A stretch of 33,747 nt of DNA from CAG-390 sp045543615 (GCA_045543615.1 JAZPXL010000024.1:1-33747); one strand, 5' to 3'; counted from the stretch's first letter, positions 8,727-17,202 are shown. Translations and numbers: made by a program. Notes: generated by a model not told the origin, from the sequence alone.

Positions 8727-10490
8727 TTATTCTTTGATGTATTTTGCTACATATTCTTCAAGTGTAAGACCTGACGAATGAATCCTCAGTGCGTGGTACT
8801 GACCGACAAAACGTAAATGTCCGGGTTCAAACGGGTAGCCCGTGACAGTTTCCTTGCCATCGGGGTATCTAAAAATAAAACCAAATTTGTGAGCGTTGTC
8901 GCAAAGCCACGCATACGCCTCTGTGTCGGCAAACTCCGTGCCGGTAAAGCCCGGAATATAGAGATTACAGCCAAGACCTGTCTGGTGGTCGCTTGTTCCC
9001 GGAAGAGCAGAATATGAGCGAGCGACTCGCTCTGCATCAGCATAGGAGAGCGTCTTTTTATTCTGAGCAATATAGACGTTTTGGATGTAATCAGCACCAA
9101 GAACCGAATAGGCTGTGTCGCTGAACCATTTTCCCGTAGTCTCGTAATTGTATGTGTAGTAATACCTCTCTGTAAAGAGGAAATTGTCAAATTGGAATTT
9201 CTGCGTTTCGTACGAGCGGTATGCAGTCATAACCGTTACATTCATATATCCCGCCGAATAAAGCTCTGTAAAGAGAGCTTCAAGCGATTTCTCTGCGTTC
9301 CTCGAGAGCAGTATTTCGGTGTATCCTTGTGGGATGTTGAGTACGGGGATCATATCCTCGGGTACGTATTCTGCATCGAGAACGTTTGACGGATTTGCCA
9401 AAAGGAGATATTTGTCGGGATCTGATGGACTCATATACTGATAATACGATGATAGATCGTTTACAAACTCATACTCAGGAACACCATCGGGGAGCGTTAT
9501 TGGCTGTTCGGGGAGCGAGGAGTCGGAGATCCCACCGAGAGTATCGTTGGGCTTCAGAAGATACGAAACGGTAAGAAAACCGTCGCCACTTGCGTTCTCG
9601 ATTCTTGAAGCTGTGATTTTTATTTGTGTCTTGCCACCGTCATCGGTATATTCGACAAGCTTGAGCGTCAAGCCAAGCAGATAATGCTCGGCAAAGGAGT
9701 ACGGGATCCAAAGCCTGCCATTACGCCTGAGTACCTCGCCCTCAAGCATAACCGATATTCCGTTGACAGAGGCATAGCGTGATGGAATATCAAAAGAAAG
9801 TCTCTCTCCGTGGACGTTTGTGAAAACGAGATTAGAGCTGTCTCCACTTACAGTAAGCTGTGAAAACTCAGCCAAAGCTGACATATCGACATAGTAAACG
9901 CCGTTTATAACAATATCCTCATAGCTGTATTTCGATTTACTGTCGCCCGTCTCAAGCGTGATGGTCTTTGGTGTCTCTGCTTTGTCACCCCGAGTCAAGA
10001 GGGAGAGTAGAAATACCGTTGCCGTAAGCGTGCAGATTATAACAAGCACGCATAGGAAGAGCGCGAAGTAACCGAGCGAGTTGCGAAGAATAGACTTGTG
10101 GCTTGCAAAAAAGTCATTCACTCTCTCGCCTCTCTCAGCTCGCCTCTGTCGTCTTTCGGCATCCCTTGCCTCTCTTGCGGCAGCAGCTTTAGCTCTCGCT
10201 TCCTCTCTCTTTCTCAGAGTGTCTTCTCTTGAATGGTCGGGCTTTCTTTTCGGTTTTGACTTTGAGTGTGTTTTTTTCTTTCTTTTTGCCACGCTCTCGC
10301 CTGAACTCTTTTTTGCAGGAGGCGTTGTTGGCTCTTCGGGGGATTGTTTTGTGGTGCTTGTGGGAGGTGGAGGTGGTGGAGACGGTGGGTTTACTTGTGG
10401 CCGTCTTCTTTGGCTGTTGAACTGTGGGAGGTTGAGTCCACCACTCTCTTCGGGACGGGAAGAGGGGGTGTTATTATTTTTGTTTTCCAT
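8727..10490 (-). CDS. Membrane-anchored VanY-like M15 peptidase with altered zinc site
   Basis: This 587-residue protein has four parts. Residues 1-65 are a Pro-rich cytoplasmic tail. Residues 66-125 are a highly charged Lys/Arg/Ala helix. A membrane span follows at about 139-165. The extracellular part has a copper-amine-oxidase-N-like domain (about 185-300) and a C-terminal M15B D,D-carboxypeptidase domain (about 380-587). Such enzymes trim the terminal D-Ala of peptidoglycan stems. The zinc motif SxHxxGxxxD reads SDHQTGLGCN, so His502 is present but the usual Asp is Asn509. The second motif, normally ExWH-like, is EPGH, keeping Glu555 and His558. The DNA reads AAT at the Asn codon. Weakened or changed activity is possible. 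The gene follows mnmM by 33 bases with an AAAGGATGG ribosome binding site. Confidence 0.85.
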   Translation of the reverse strand: MENKNNNTPSSRPEESGGLNLPQFNSQRRRPQVNPPSPPPPPPTSTTKQSPEEPTTPPAKKSSGESVAKRKKKTHSKSKPKRKPDHSREDTLRKREEARAKAAAAREARDAERRQRRAERGERVNDFFASHKSILRNSLGYFALFLCVLVIICTLTATVFLLSLLTRGDKAETPKTITLETGDSKSKYSYEDIVINGVYYVDMSALAEFSQLTVSGDSSNLVFTNVHGERLSFDIPSRYASVNGISVMLEGEVLRRNGRLWIPYSFAEHYLLGLTLKLVEYTDDGGKTQIKITASRIENASGDGFLTVSYLLKPNDTLGGISDSSLPEQPITLPDGVPEYEFVNDLSSYYQYMSPSDPDKYLLLANPSNVLDAEYVPEDMIPVLNIPQGYTEILLSRNAEKSLEALFTELYSAGYMNVTVMTAYRSYETQKFQFDNFLFTERYYYTYNYETTGKWFSDTAYSVLGADYIQNVYIAQNKKTLSYADAERVARSYSALPGTSDHQTGLGCNLYIPGFTGTEFADTEAYAWLCDNAHKFGFIFRYPDGKETVTGYPFEPGHLRFVGQYHALRIHSSGLTLEEYVAKYIKE

Positions 10491-10523
10491 TTTCCCATCC
10501 TTTCGGTGATTATCTTTGACGTT

Positions 10524-11072
10524 TTATTTAGTCTCTATCAGGAAGAAATAGGGTGCTGTTGGGGAGTTTACGATTTTGATTTTCGTCACGCAGATGGCAA
10601 AGCGTGAGAGAGTGGAGAGGTATTCCTCAACAAGCTTGCCCTCAGCGTCACCTTCAGGGTGACCCGGGTAGACGGCAACTGTAAGCACGCCGTCGGAGTC
10701 GAGCAGGGATATTGCCGTCTCAATTGCAGGAAGAGTGGTCTCTCGCATTGTGGTGATGCTCTTGTCACCACCGGGAAGCCATCCGAGATTGAACATTCCA
10801 CCCTTTATTTTAGAGGGGATGTACTCGGCAGCTCTGTGGTGTGAGTCACAAATGAGAGTGTAGTTGTCGGGACAGCTTTCTCTAAGCCTTGCTCTTGTGG
10901 ACTCTACGGCAGAGCTTTGAATATCAAATGCGTAAACGTGGCCACTCTCGCCAACCGTCTTTGAGAGAAATTCGGTATCGTGTCCGTTGCCCATCGTAAA
11001 ATCTGCCACCGTATCGCCACTTTTAATATGTGTCAGAATAAACTGCTTATGTAGGGAAAGAAGATCAATCAT
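10524..11072 (-). CDS. mnmM: tRNA 5-(aminomethyl)-2-thiouridine methyltransferase MnmM (YtqB-like)
   Basis: The 182-residue protein is a small class I SAM-dependent methyltransferase. The SAM-binding motif I region is VADFTMGNGHDT (residues 22-33), with an acidic residue after the next strand (AFD, to residue 50). The family-specific FNLGWLPGGD (94-103) then SITT identify the YtqB/rRNA-methylase-like group, whose Bacillus member MnmM adds the last methyl group of the wobble modification mnm5s2U in Gram-positive bacteria. The length is typical. The ribosome binding site upstream of 11072 is weak. It lies between the DUF6062 and VanY-like genes and is probably co-transcribed with them. Confidence 0.85.
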   Translation of the reverse strand: MIDLLSLHKQFILTHIKSGDTVADFTMGNGHDTEFLSKTVGESGHVYAFDIQSSAVESTRARLRESCPDNYTLICDSHHRAAEYIPSKIKGGMFNLGWLPGGDKSITTMRETTLPAIETAISLLDSDGVLTVAVYPGHPEGDAEGKLVEEYLSTLSRFAICVTKIKIVNSPTAPYFFLIETK

Positions 11073-11132
11073 TTTGTTACCTGTTTCCGTTATCTATATT
11101 TTTTACCTGTTGCGTCTCTCTTATTCGCACGC

Positions 11133-11843
11133 TTATTTCTGCTTTGGTGTGCGATGAATGTCTGAGTTGAGGAAGGCCATAGCTCTCTCGACAGCGTCCT
11201 TTGAGTTGTACCAAGGCTCCTCGCCGTAGCGATAGTCAAATTTCTTGCAGAACCAGGAGACGTCCTCCCTGAGTGTATCGAAATATGCAAGGACTACCTC
11301 ACCTGCCGCCTTTGCAAACTCATAATAGCTCTTTTTGGGGAGCTTTGCTTTTGCCATTCCAAGCATCATTTCGTAATGTGGCAGGCAGAAGAGTGGCTGT
11401 TCGGAGAATTTCTTGCGGAACTCCTCGTCCTCCTTCCAAAGACAAACGAGGTTGTCAAGAAGATTGTCAAAATACACGTCGATGCGACGGCAGATATAGC
11501 AGTCATCCTCAAGCTCGGCAATTCTCGCCCGTGCTCGTGTGCCGGGTACAGTGAGAGGGAGGTCGGTTATCTCTCGGCGAAGCTGGTCGAGGTGACTTTC
11601 AAGCGTCAGAGCCATAGGCAGACGCATTCTATATGCAAACATCATCTTCATATGTGTATCGCAGAAGCCGAGCTTGTTGGTCTTTGCGCGTATATCGGGC
11701 TCCATCATAGATGCGCCGAGGATTAGCTCAAGCTCGTTTTCCTCAAGCATTCTGTAAAGAGAGCATACTGCGCATCCACAGGTGTGGTCAGCGCGTGAGT
11801 GGTCGAAATGCTCGTTTATCGGTATCGTATATATCTGTTGCAT
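11133..11843 (-). CDS. DUF6062 family protein with two paired Cys/His metal-site motifs
   Basis: The 236-residue protein shows an internal repeat of a zinc-knuckle-like pattern. The first set is CGCAVC (Cys22, 24, 27) with FCDTH (Cys61, His64); the second is CYIC (Cys115, 118) with FCLPH (Cys153, His156). Spacing between the halves is close to 38 residues in both sets, so each half probably builds one CxxC...CxxH metal site. The rest is mostly helical and charged, with no signal peptide. The family (DUF6062) is widespread in Clostridia without known function. It leads the operon with mnmM and the VanY-like gene. An AAGGATGG ribosome binding site supports the start at 11843, and this site overlaps the -35 box of the divergent glycosylase promoter. 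Confidence 0.75.
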   Translation of the reverse strand: MQQIYTIPINEHFDHSRADHTCGCAVCSLYRMLEENELELILGASMMEPDIRAKTNKLGFCDTHMKMMFAYRMRLPMALTLESHLDQLRREITDLPLTVPGTRARARIAELEDDCYICRRIDVYFDNLLDNLVCLWKEDEEFRKKFSEQPLFCLPHYEMMLGMAKAKLPKKSYYEFAKAAGEVVLAYFDTLREDVSWFCKKFDYRYGEEPWYNSKDAVERAMAFLNSDIHRTPKQK

Positions 11844-11855
11844 TGAAAACCATCC

Positions 11856-11884
11856 TTGACTTGTTCTTTATTGTGTAGTATAAT
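11856..11884 (+). promoter_or_regulatory. Sigma-A promoter of the ogg-type glycosylase gene
   Basis: TTGACT (11856-11861) and TATAAT (11879-11884) are spaced by 17 bases. The predicted start near 11891 lies inside the region transcribed from the opposing promoter. Confidence 0.8.
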
Positions 11885-11907
11885 TAATAAAGAAAAATAT
11901 TAATTTT

Positions 11908-11936
11908 ATTATAGCAGAAAAAACTGCGCTTGGCAA
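11908..11936 (-). promoter_or_regulatory. Sigma-A promoter of the DUF6062-mnmM-VanY operon
   Basis: On the minus strand TTGCCA (11936-11931) and TATAAT (11913-11908) are 17 bases apart. The predicted start near 11901 points toward the plus-strand promoter, so the two transcripts overlap at their 5' ends. Confidence 0.8.
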
Positions 11937-11957
11937 GCGATAGATAGAAGTTTGTTT

Positions 11958-11986
11958 AAAAAAGTCACAAAAGCTGTGACTTTTTT
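11958..11986 (+). terminator. Terminator hairpin in the leader of the glycosylase gene
   Basis: A perfect 12-bp stem (11958-11969 with 11975-11986), loop AAAGC, ends in six Ts and stands 20 bases before the glycosylase start codon, downstream of its promoter. It has the form of an intrinsic terminator on both strands. Because the plus-strand promoter lies upstream of it, it could act as an attenuator; no clear antiterminator or leader peptide was found. Confidence 0.75.
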
Positions 11987-12006
11987 CCTGAAACGAGGAG
12001 ATAGAG

Positions 12007-12918
12007 ATGGAAAGAGAGATTCCTTATGTTGTTGAATACCTGAAAGACAAGGGCGGCGTGCCTATGGTCAGGGTCTTGGGCGTGGACCATTTTCACACAA
12101 AATCCGTTTTTGATTGCGGACAGGCGTTTCGCTTTATGCCTGTAAGCAATACTCTGCACTCGGAGGAATGGGGTGGCGTGGCGTATGGAAGATATATCAC
12201 CGTGGCAGAGGACGAGGACGGTCTTTACATATACGGAGTTGAGAGAGAAGAGTTCCTTCGAGTGTGGGGGCATTATCTTGCGCTTGACTTTGACGTTAGT
12301 ACGGCGGCAGAGGATATTTTGTCTCGCTCAGATAATGAGGCTCTCAGAAATGCTGTGCGTTACGGTGAGGGGATAAGAATACTTCGCCAAGAGAGATGGG
12401 AGACGCTGTGCTCGTTCATTATCTCACAGAACAATAATATTCCGAGAATACGCTCGCTTATCGAGAGAATATCAAGAGAGCTTGGCGAGAGCGCAGAGTG
12501 CTTTGATGGAATGCAGGCTCACGGATACACCGATGCGTATTCCTTTCCAACGCCCGAGCAGATAGTCGAGGCAGGAGTCGAGAGGCTGCGGGAGATGAAG
12601 CTTGGCTTCCGTGCGCCGTATATATACGATGCTGCAGAAAAGATTTGCTCCGGTGTGCTTTCGCTTGACGAGGTTGGAAGTGCCGAGAGCACAGAAGAGG
12701 CTGCAAGACTTCTGATGACGGTGAAGGGCGTCGGCCCTAAGGTTGCGGCGTGTACGCTGTTGTTCGGCTTTGAGCGTGATGATGCTTTCCCCGTCGACGT
12801 GTGGGTAAGGAGGGTTATTGAAAAATATTTCGAGCCACCGTTTGATCCCCTGGCACTCGGCCCTTACGCAGGGCTTGCGCAACAGTATCTTTTTTATTAC
12901 GAAAGAAGCCTTGAGTGA
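12007..12918 (+). CDS. 8-oxoguanine DNA glycosylase/AP lyase, OGG1 type
   Basis: This 303-residue HhH-GPD enzyme removes 8-oxoguanine from DNA and nicks the abasic site. The helix-hairpin-helix reads VKGVGPKVA (239-247) with catalytic Lys245, followed by Asp264 in FPVDVWV. The SQNNNI segment (140-145) is the usual OGG/AlkA-like landmark. The N-terminal beta domain includes DCGQAFRF (36-43), the family's common DxGQxFRW-type motif. The start at 12007 has GAGGAG six bases upstream. A strong hairpin terminator stands between its promoter and start. It is divergent from DUF6062. The exact substrate range (OGG1 versus clostridial Ogg variants) cannot be read from the sequence. Confidence 0.88.
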   Translation: MEREIPYVVEYLKDKGGVPMVRVLGVDHFHTKSVFDCGQAFRFMPVSNTLHSEEWGGVAYGRYITVAEDEDGLYIYGVEREEFLRVWGHYLALDFDVSTAAEDILSRSDNEALRNAVRYGEGIRILRQERWETLCSFIISQNNNIPRIRSLIERISRELGESAECFDGMQAHGYTDAYSFPTPEQIVEAGVERLREMKLGFRAPYIYDAAEKICSGVLSLDEVGSAESTEEAARLLMTVKGVGPKVAACTLLFGFERDDAFPVDVWVRRVIEKYFEPPFDPLALGPYAGLAQQYLFYYERSLE

Positions 12919-12928
12919 TGTTTTTGGC

Positions 12929-12957
12929 TTGACAAACAACTCAAAAAGTATTATACT
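12929..12957 (+). promoter_or_regulatory. Sigma-A promoter of the serine hydrolase gene
   Basis: TTGACA (12929-12934) and TATACT (12952-12957), with a 17-base spacer, start 10 bases after the glycosylase stop codon. Confidence 0.88.
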
Positions 12958-13026
12958 TTAATTAAGTAAACTATCGAAGACAATGGGCGATAGGAAGGAC
13001 AAATACAATACAGAGAGGACAGAAAA

Positions 13027-13872
13027 ATGAGTGATATTCTTGAACGCTTGGTAGAAACAGCCAAGGAAAATCAGATCAACACCTACACAATCAGCGTATG
13101 GGACGAGGAGGGACTGCAGACACGCAGACTTATTCCCGCAAACCCCTGTCAGAATGCGTATTCGGTAGCAAAGCTTTTTGCAGTTACGGCATTCGGAATG
13201 CTTGTTGACGATGGACTTGTAACACCTGCTGCAACAGTTGGCGAGGTTTTCGCTGATGAGATAAAAGAGTACGGCATTGACAGCGCAAAGTGGGCAGAGG
13301 TAACGTTCCACGATGTAATGCTTCACAAGGCCGGATTTGACAAGGGTTATCTTGACATTGACGTTGAGGATGCAACGAAGTATCCGTCACAGGATTATCT
13401 GAGACTTGTGCTTGAGAGAGATCTGCCACACGCACCGGGCACTCATTATCAGTACACAGATGCAGTATTTTATCTGGTATCGAGAGCAGTTGCAAAGATC
13501 AGTGGAATTAAGTGCGACCAGCTTCTGCTTGACCGTCTTTTCTCTAAGATAGATTGCCGTGAGGTTGCGTTCTCCAAATGTCCCGCAGGACATTTTATGG
13601 GAGCAACGGGACTTTATCTGCGTACGGCAGATATGTGCAAGCTTGGTAAGATTTATCTTGACGGCGGAGTTTACGGTGAGCACAGAATTATATCCAAGGA
13701 ATGGGTAGACACGGTTATCCGTGAGGGCTATGAGCTCCGTCCTGCAGGCAGAGGATACGCCAAGGGTGGTATGAGAGGTCAGAAGCTCTATGTCAACTTT
13801 GACGAAAAGCTTGTAGTCGCTTGGCACTCCTTCGACGACGGCAAAACAGGCCTCCTTTCAGGATTGCTTTGA
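13027..13872 (+). CDS. Small serine hydrolase of the beta-lactamase/penicillin-binding fold
   Basis: The 281-residue protein has the SxxK motif SVAK (Ser46, Lys49), a Tyr motif YTD in place of YxN (Tyr143), and a possible third motif near WHS (266-268). These mark the class C beta-lactamase-related serine hydrolase family (Pfam Beta-lactamase), whose members act as esterases, D-aminopeptidases or peptidases. There is no signal peptide, so it is probably cytosolic, unlike real beta-lactamases. It is shorter than typical 350-400-residue members and stops soon after the third motif. A GAGAGG ribosome binding site precedes the start. Own promoter and terminator make it monocistronic. Substrate unknown; there is no reason to call it a resistance gene. 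Confidence 0.8.
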   Translation: MSDILERLVETAKENQINTYTISVWDEEGLQTRRLIPANPCQNAYSVAKLFAVTAFGMLVDDGLVTPAATVGEVFADEIKEYGIDSAKWAEVTFHDVMLHKAGFDKGYLDIDVEDATKYPSQDYLRLVLERDLPHAPGTHYQYTDAVFYLVSRAVAKISGIKCDQLLLDRLFSKIDCREVAFSKCPAGHFMGATGLYLRTADMCKLGKIYLDGGVYGEHRIISKEWVDTVIREGYELRPAGRGYAKGGMRGQKLYVNFDEKLVVAWHSFDDGKTGLLSGLL

Positions 13873-13920
13873 TTATTAAAACCTCATCATTCTGCCAAAA
13901 CGCAGAGTATTGATTTAACA

Positions 13921-13962
13921 ACAAACGCCACGAAAAGCTTTTCGTGGCGTTTGTCGTTTTTT
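13921..13962 (+). terminator. Intrinsic terminator after the serine hydrolase gene
   Basis: A perfect 16-bp stem (13921-13936 with 13939-13954) followed by a T-run at 13957-13962. On the opposite strand no T-run follows, so it mainly serves the plus strand; it may weakly help end the converging aromatic operon. Confidence 0.9.
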
Positions 13963-13981
13963 ATTATTAACTCAAAGGGTA

Positions 13982-15028
13982 TCAATACTCCTCTGCAAGA
14001 TCGAGGATGAGGCGTTCTGTCTTTTCCCAGCCGAGGCAGGGGTCTGTGATGGACTGTCCGCACACATAGCTTGCCTCGTCAGTTACCTTCTGTGCGCCGT
14101 CGATGAGATAGCTCTCGATCATAAGTCCCTTGACAAGTCGGCGTATGTCGGGGTTCTTGTGGCAGCTGTGGACGATGTCCTTTGCTATGCGAGGCTGTTC
14201 TGCCCACTTCTTGCCGGAATTTGCGTGGTTTGTGTCAACTATTACGGCAGGATTTGCAAGTGGTGTCTTTGCGTATGTCTCATAGAGTGCAAGGAGATCC
14301 TCGTAATGATAGTTGGGAATGTTCTTACCTCCGACATCTACATATCCTCTGAGTATTGCGTGCGCAAGGGGATTTCCACTACTTGTTACTTCCCAACCCC
14401 GATAGATAAATGTGTGGCTGTGCTGTGCTGCTGTGATGGCGTTCATCATTATCGAAATGTCGCCACCTGTGGGGTTCTTCATACCAACGGGTACGGAAAG
14501 ACCACTTGCTGTCAGGCGATGCTGCTGGTTTTCTGTTGAGCGTGCTCCAACTGCAACGTAAGAAAGCAGGTCGGAGAGATAACGATAATTATCCGGATAG
14601 AGCATTTCGTCAGCAGAGCTCATTCCGTATTCGGAAAGCGCACGGCTATGTAGCTCACGAATGGAGATTATTCCCTGGAGCATATCGGGCTCGTGTGTGG
14701 GGTCGGGCTGATGCAGCATTCCCTTGTAGCCGTCACCTGTTGTGCGGGGCTTGTTGGTGTATATTCTCGGAATGATAAGTATTTTGTCTCGTACTTCTTC
14801 TTGCAGTCTTGCGAGTCTGCCGATATATTCAAGAACAGGCTCAGGCTTATCAGCTGAACAAGGGCCTATAACGAGGATGAGCTTTTCTGTCTCACCTCTG
14901 AAGATGGATGCGATCTCAGCGTCCCTTGCTTCCTTGATTGCCTGCATTTCCGCTGTGATAGGGAACTGTGCCTTTATATCCATCGGAATAGGCAATTTTC
15001 TTTTGAACGTCATATTCATTGTTTTCAT
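13982..15028 (-). CDS. aroF: 3-deoxy-D-arabino-heptulosonate 7-phosphate synthase, class I (AroF/G/H type)
   Basis: This enzyme condenses phosphoenolpyruvate with erythrose 4-phosphate, the first step of the shikimate pathway. The 348-residue length fits the class I alpha group of E. coli AroF/G/H. Landmarks are IGPCSAD (54-60), PRIYTNKPRTT (metal and PEP site), GARSTENQQHR, VGMKNPTGG and DTNHANSGKK. The short N-terminal extension is the part that carries feedback inhibition in the E. coli enzymes; which amino acid inhibits here cannot be read. Several ATGs crowd the start; the one at 15028 is chosen because AAGGAGA lies 8 bases upstream. It is the last gene of the aromatic operon, 69 bases after tyrA. 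The F/G/H letter is a convenience, not a homology claim. Confidence 0.93.
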   Translation of the reverse strand: MKTMNMTFKRKLPIPMDIKAQFPITAEMQAIKEARDAEIASIFRGETEKLILVIGPCSADKPEPVLEYIGRLARLQEEVRDKILIIPRIYTNKPRTTGDGYKGMLHQPDPTHEPDMLQGIISIRELHSRALSEYGMSSADEMLYPDNYRYLSDLLSYVAVGARSTENQQHRLTASGLSVPVGMKNPTGGDISIMMNAITAAQHSHTFIYRGWEVTSSGNPLAHAILRGYVDVGGKNIPNYHYEDLLALYETYAKTPLANPAVIVDTNHANSGKKWAEQPRIAKDIVHSCHKNPDIRRLVKGLMIESYLIDGAQKVTDEASYVCGQSITDPCLGWEKTERLILDLAEEY

Positions 15029-15097
15029 TTGTTTGTCTCCTTGCGTGTTTAGGTTTTGCTAATATAATTCTTTATAAGTTCAAAATTGTTGATACCG

Positions 15098-15955
15098 TTA
15101 TTTCTTATCGAACAGCGCACGGTTTGCGCTTGACTCTCTCATCATCTCTCGCAGAGCCAGAGTATCTCCCTGCTTGAGAGCAAGCCTGAGGGCATCAAAT
15201 TTTCCAGCAAACAGATCCATCTGCTCAAGCAGAGCATCACGATTGCACATAAACAGCTCGCTCCACATCTTGTCATTTATCTTTGCTATCCTCGTAAGAT
15301 CACGGAACGAGTCTCCTGTGTAAGCCACAAGATCGGGCGAATCGTTACAGCACATAAGTGCAACGGCTATTGCGTGAGTTAGCTGGGAGAGGAGTGCTAT
15401 CATCTCGTCGTGCTCCTCAACGGAGAGACGGGAAATTCTCGCAAATCCAAGCTCTCGTCCAAGCTCCTCGCAAAGCTCTATTGCTTCCTCTGTGTTTTTC
15501 TCCGTTGGAACTACAAGGTAGTTTGCGCCTGAGAAGATTGCATCGGTTGCATTTTCCACGCCCAACACTTCTCGGCCTGCCATCGGATGCGCAGATATAA
15601 ACTCCACGCCCTCGGGCAGACAAGCCTGCACCTTGTCAACGGTGTATCCCTTGACTCCGCTGACGTCCGTCAGTATCGTTCCACTCTTCATTAGATGTGC
15701 GTTTTCGCTTATCCATTCGATGAAAGTCATAGGATAGAGCGAGAAGACTATCAAATCTGCTTCTCTTATCATTTCCTCATCAACCCCCGTTTTGCCCTTT
15801 TGGATATATCCGTGTTCAAGAGCAAAGTCGATGCTTGATTGGGAGCGAGTCAGTGCATTTACGGAGTAGCCCTTTTTAGTGAGAGCCATTGCGTATGAGC
15901 CACCGAGAAGTCCGAGGCCCACAATTAGTATTTTTGTATCTTTAGTAAGTTTCAT
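15098..15955 (-). CDS. tyrA: Prephenate dehydrogenase (monofunctional)
   Basis: TyrA oxidatively decarboxylates prephenate to 4-hydroxyphenylpyruvate, the tyrosine branch. The 285-residue enzyme starts with a Rossmann NAD(P) motif, VGLGLLGGSYA (about 12-22), and holds SAHPMAGRE with the catalytic His, followed by a helical dimerisation domain. There is no chorismate mutase and no C-terminal ACT domain, so feedback by tyrosine through an ACT domain is not expected. Its ATG overlaps the aroA stop codon in an ATGA quartet (15952-15955), so translation is coupled. Confidence 0.93.
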   Translation of the reverse strand: MKLTKDTKILIVGLGLLGGSYAMALTKKGYSVNALTRSQSSIDFALEHGYIQKGKTGVDEEMIREADLIVFSLYPMTFIEWISENAHLMKSGTILTDVSGVKGYTVDKVQACLPEGVEFISAHPMAGREVLGVENATDAIFSGANYLVVPTEKNTEEAIELCEELGRELGFARISRLSVEEHDEMIALLSQLTHAIAVALMCCNDSPDLVAYTGDSFRDLTRIAKINDKMWSELFMCNRDALLEQMDLFAGKFDALRLALKQGDTLALREMMRESSANRALFDKK

Positions 15956-17202
15956 TGTCTTTCGGTAATTCTTATGCTTACGCCAAGCTCTGTGAGCTTT
16001 CCGAAGAAATCGGGCATACTTTTTGCAACAGCCCCTGCGTCCTCGACAGTACCACCGTAGCGAGTGCAGAGCACAGAGAGCGACATAGCAATTCTGTGGT
16101 CATTATGTGATGAAAGTGTGGATGATGGGGAGGTAAGGTTGCCACCTCTTACGATGAGACGGCCACCCGTGTCCTCGTATTCTTCAAAGCTTGCTCCGAA
16201 TTTCGACAGCTCTTCTTCCGAGGCGGCAACTCTATCGCTTTCCTTAAGGCGAAGCCTTTGGGTGTGAGTGAACTCTCCATAACCGAAATGTGCCGCAAGC
16301 GCAAACAAGATCGGCGCAAGGTCGGGGCAATCGGAGAGGTCGATGGGAGCTTTTCCACCACACCTGAGGTTTTCAAAATGCTTATTGAATACGCTGTCTC
16401 CCTGAAGAGAATTTGGATTAAGTCCTCCGACCAAAACCTCTCCACCAAGCAAATTGAGAGAGGCGAAGAATGCGGCATTTGATGCGTCTCCCTCCACTGC
16501 CCCATCGGTCGGTGTGTATTTCTGCCCACCCCTGATTTCAAAAACGGTAGCACCGTCCTCTTTCTTTGTAGTGACGATTACACCGAATTTTGCAAGCGTT
16601 TCGAGCGTCAGCGCAACATACGATGCGCTTTCAAACGGTTCTGTTACAACGATTCGGCTGTCCGCCTTGCAGAGTGGCAGGGCAAAGAGAAGACCTGTGA
16701 TGTATTGGCTTGTTTCGTTGCCACGTAAGGTGTATTCGCCACCACTTATTGCCTTGCCCTCTTTAATTTCCAATCTGTCAGCGGCGTGAAGGCAGAGCCT
16801 TTCCTTGAACAGCGTAGTGTATGCACCAAGGGGGCGCGAGAGCAGACGGGGCGAGCCTGTCAGCGTTAGCCTGCCGTCAGAGAGCAGACAAATGGGGATC
16901 ATAAATCTAAGCGTACTGCCCGACTCCGAGCAGTTGATGACGTCGGATGTAGTGGGAGTGCCACCAATACCCGTGACTCTCAAAGTACCCTCAGTTTCGC
17001 TTGCCTCAACCTTTGCACCAATTGCCCTGAGTGCGCCAATGGTTGCCACGATATCCTCAGAGAGTGCAACGTTTGAGATGTTGCTGACACCTGTGGCGAG
17101 TGCCGATGCGATAAGCAGACGATGCGAGATGCTTTTTGACGGTGGTGCGAGCAGATATCCCTTTGGCTTTGAGGGGGTTATGTGAACATTGTAATTTCTC
17201 AT
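15952..17202 (-). CDS. aroA: 3-phosphoshikimate 1-carboxyvinyltransferase (EPSP synthase)
   Basis: AroA transfers the enolpyruvyl group from PEP to shikimate 3-phosphate. The 416-residue protein has two similar beta-alpha domains. The N-terminal PPSKSISHR (20-28) carries the catalytic Lys. The PEP-site loop, GNAGT in enterobacterial enzymes, reads SESGSTLRF here, a clostridial-type variant. Late landmarks are LRLKESDR and HNDHRIAMS. The variant loop resembles the less glyphosate-sensitive class seen in many Firmicutes; this is an inference only. The gene lies 5 bases after aroQ. Confidence 0.94.
   Translation of the reverse strand: MRNYNVHITPSKPKGYLLAPPSKSISHRLLIASALATGVSNISNVALSEDIVATIGALRAIGAKVEASETEGTLRVTGIGGTPTTSDVINCSESGSTLRFMIPICLLSDGRLTLTGSPRLLSRPLGAYTTLFKERLCLHAADRLEIKEGKAISGGEYTLRGNETSQYITGLLFALPLCKADSRIVVTEPFESASYVALTLETLAKFGVIVTTKKEDGATVFEIRGGQKYTPTDGAVEGDASNAAFFASLNLLGGEVLVGGLNPNSLQGDSVFNKHFENLRCGGKAPIDLSDCPDLAPILFALAAHFGYGEFTHTQRLRLKESDRVAASEEELSKFGASFEEYEDTGGRLIVRGGNLTSPSSTLSSHNDHRIAMSLSVLCTRYGGTVEDAGAVAKSMPDFFGKLTELGVSIRITERQ

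Noticed and set aside
10081..10509. Plus-strand frame opposite the N-terminus of the VanY-like gene, with hydrophobic stretches
   Set aside because: Its composition follows from the Pro- and Arg/Ala-rich coding of the real gene; no promoter or ribosome binding site.
13027..13872. Antibiotic-resistance beta-lactamase
   Set aside because: It has SxxK but no signal peptide, is short, and resembles general serine hydrolases of this fold rather than resistance enzymes.
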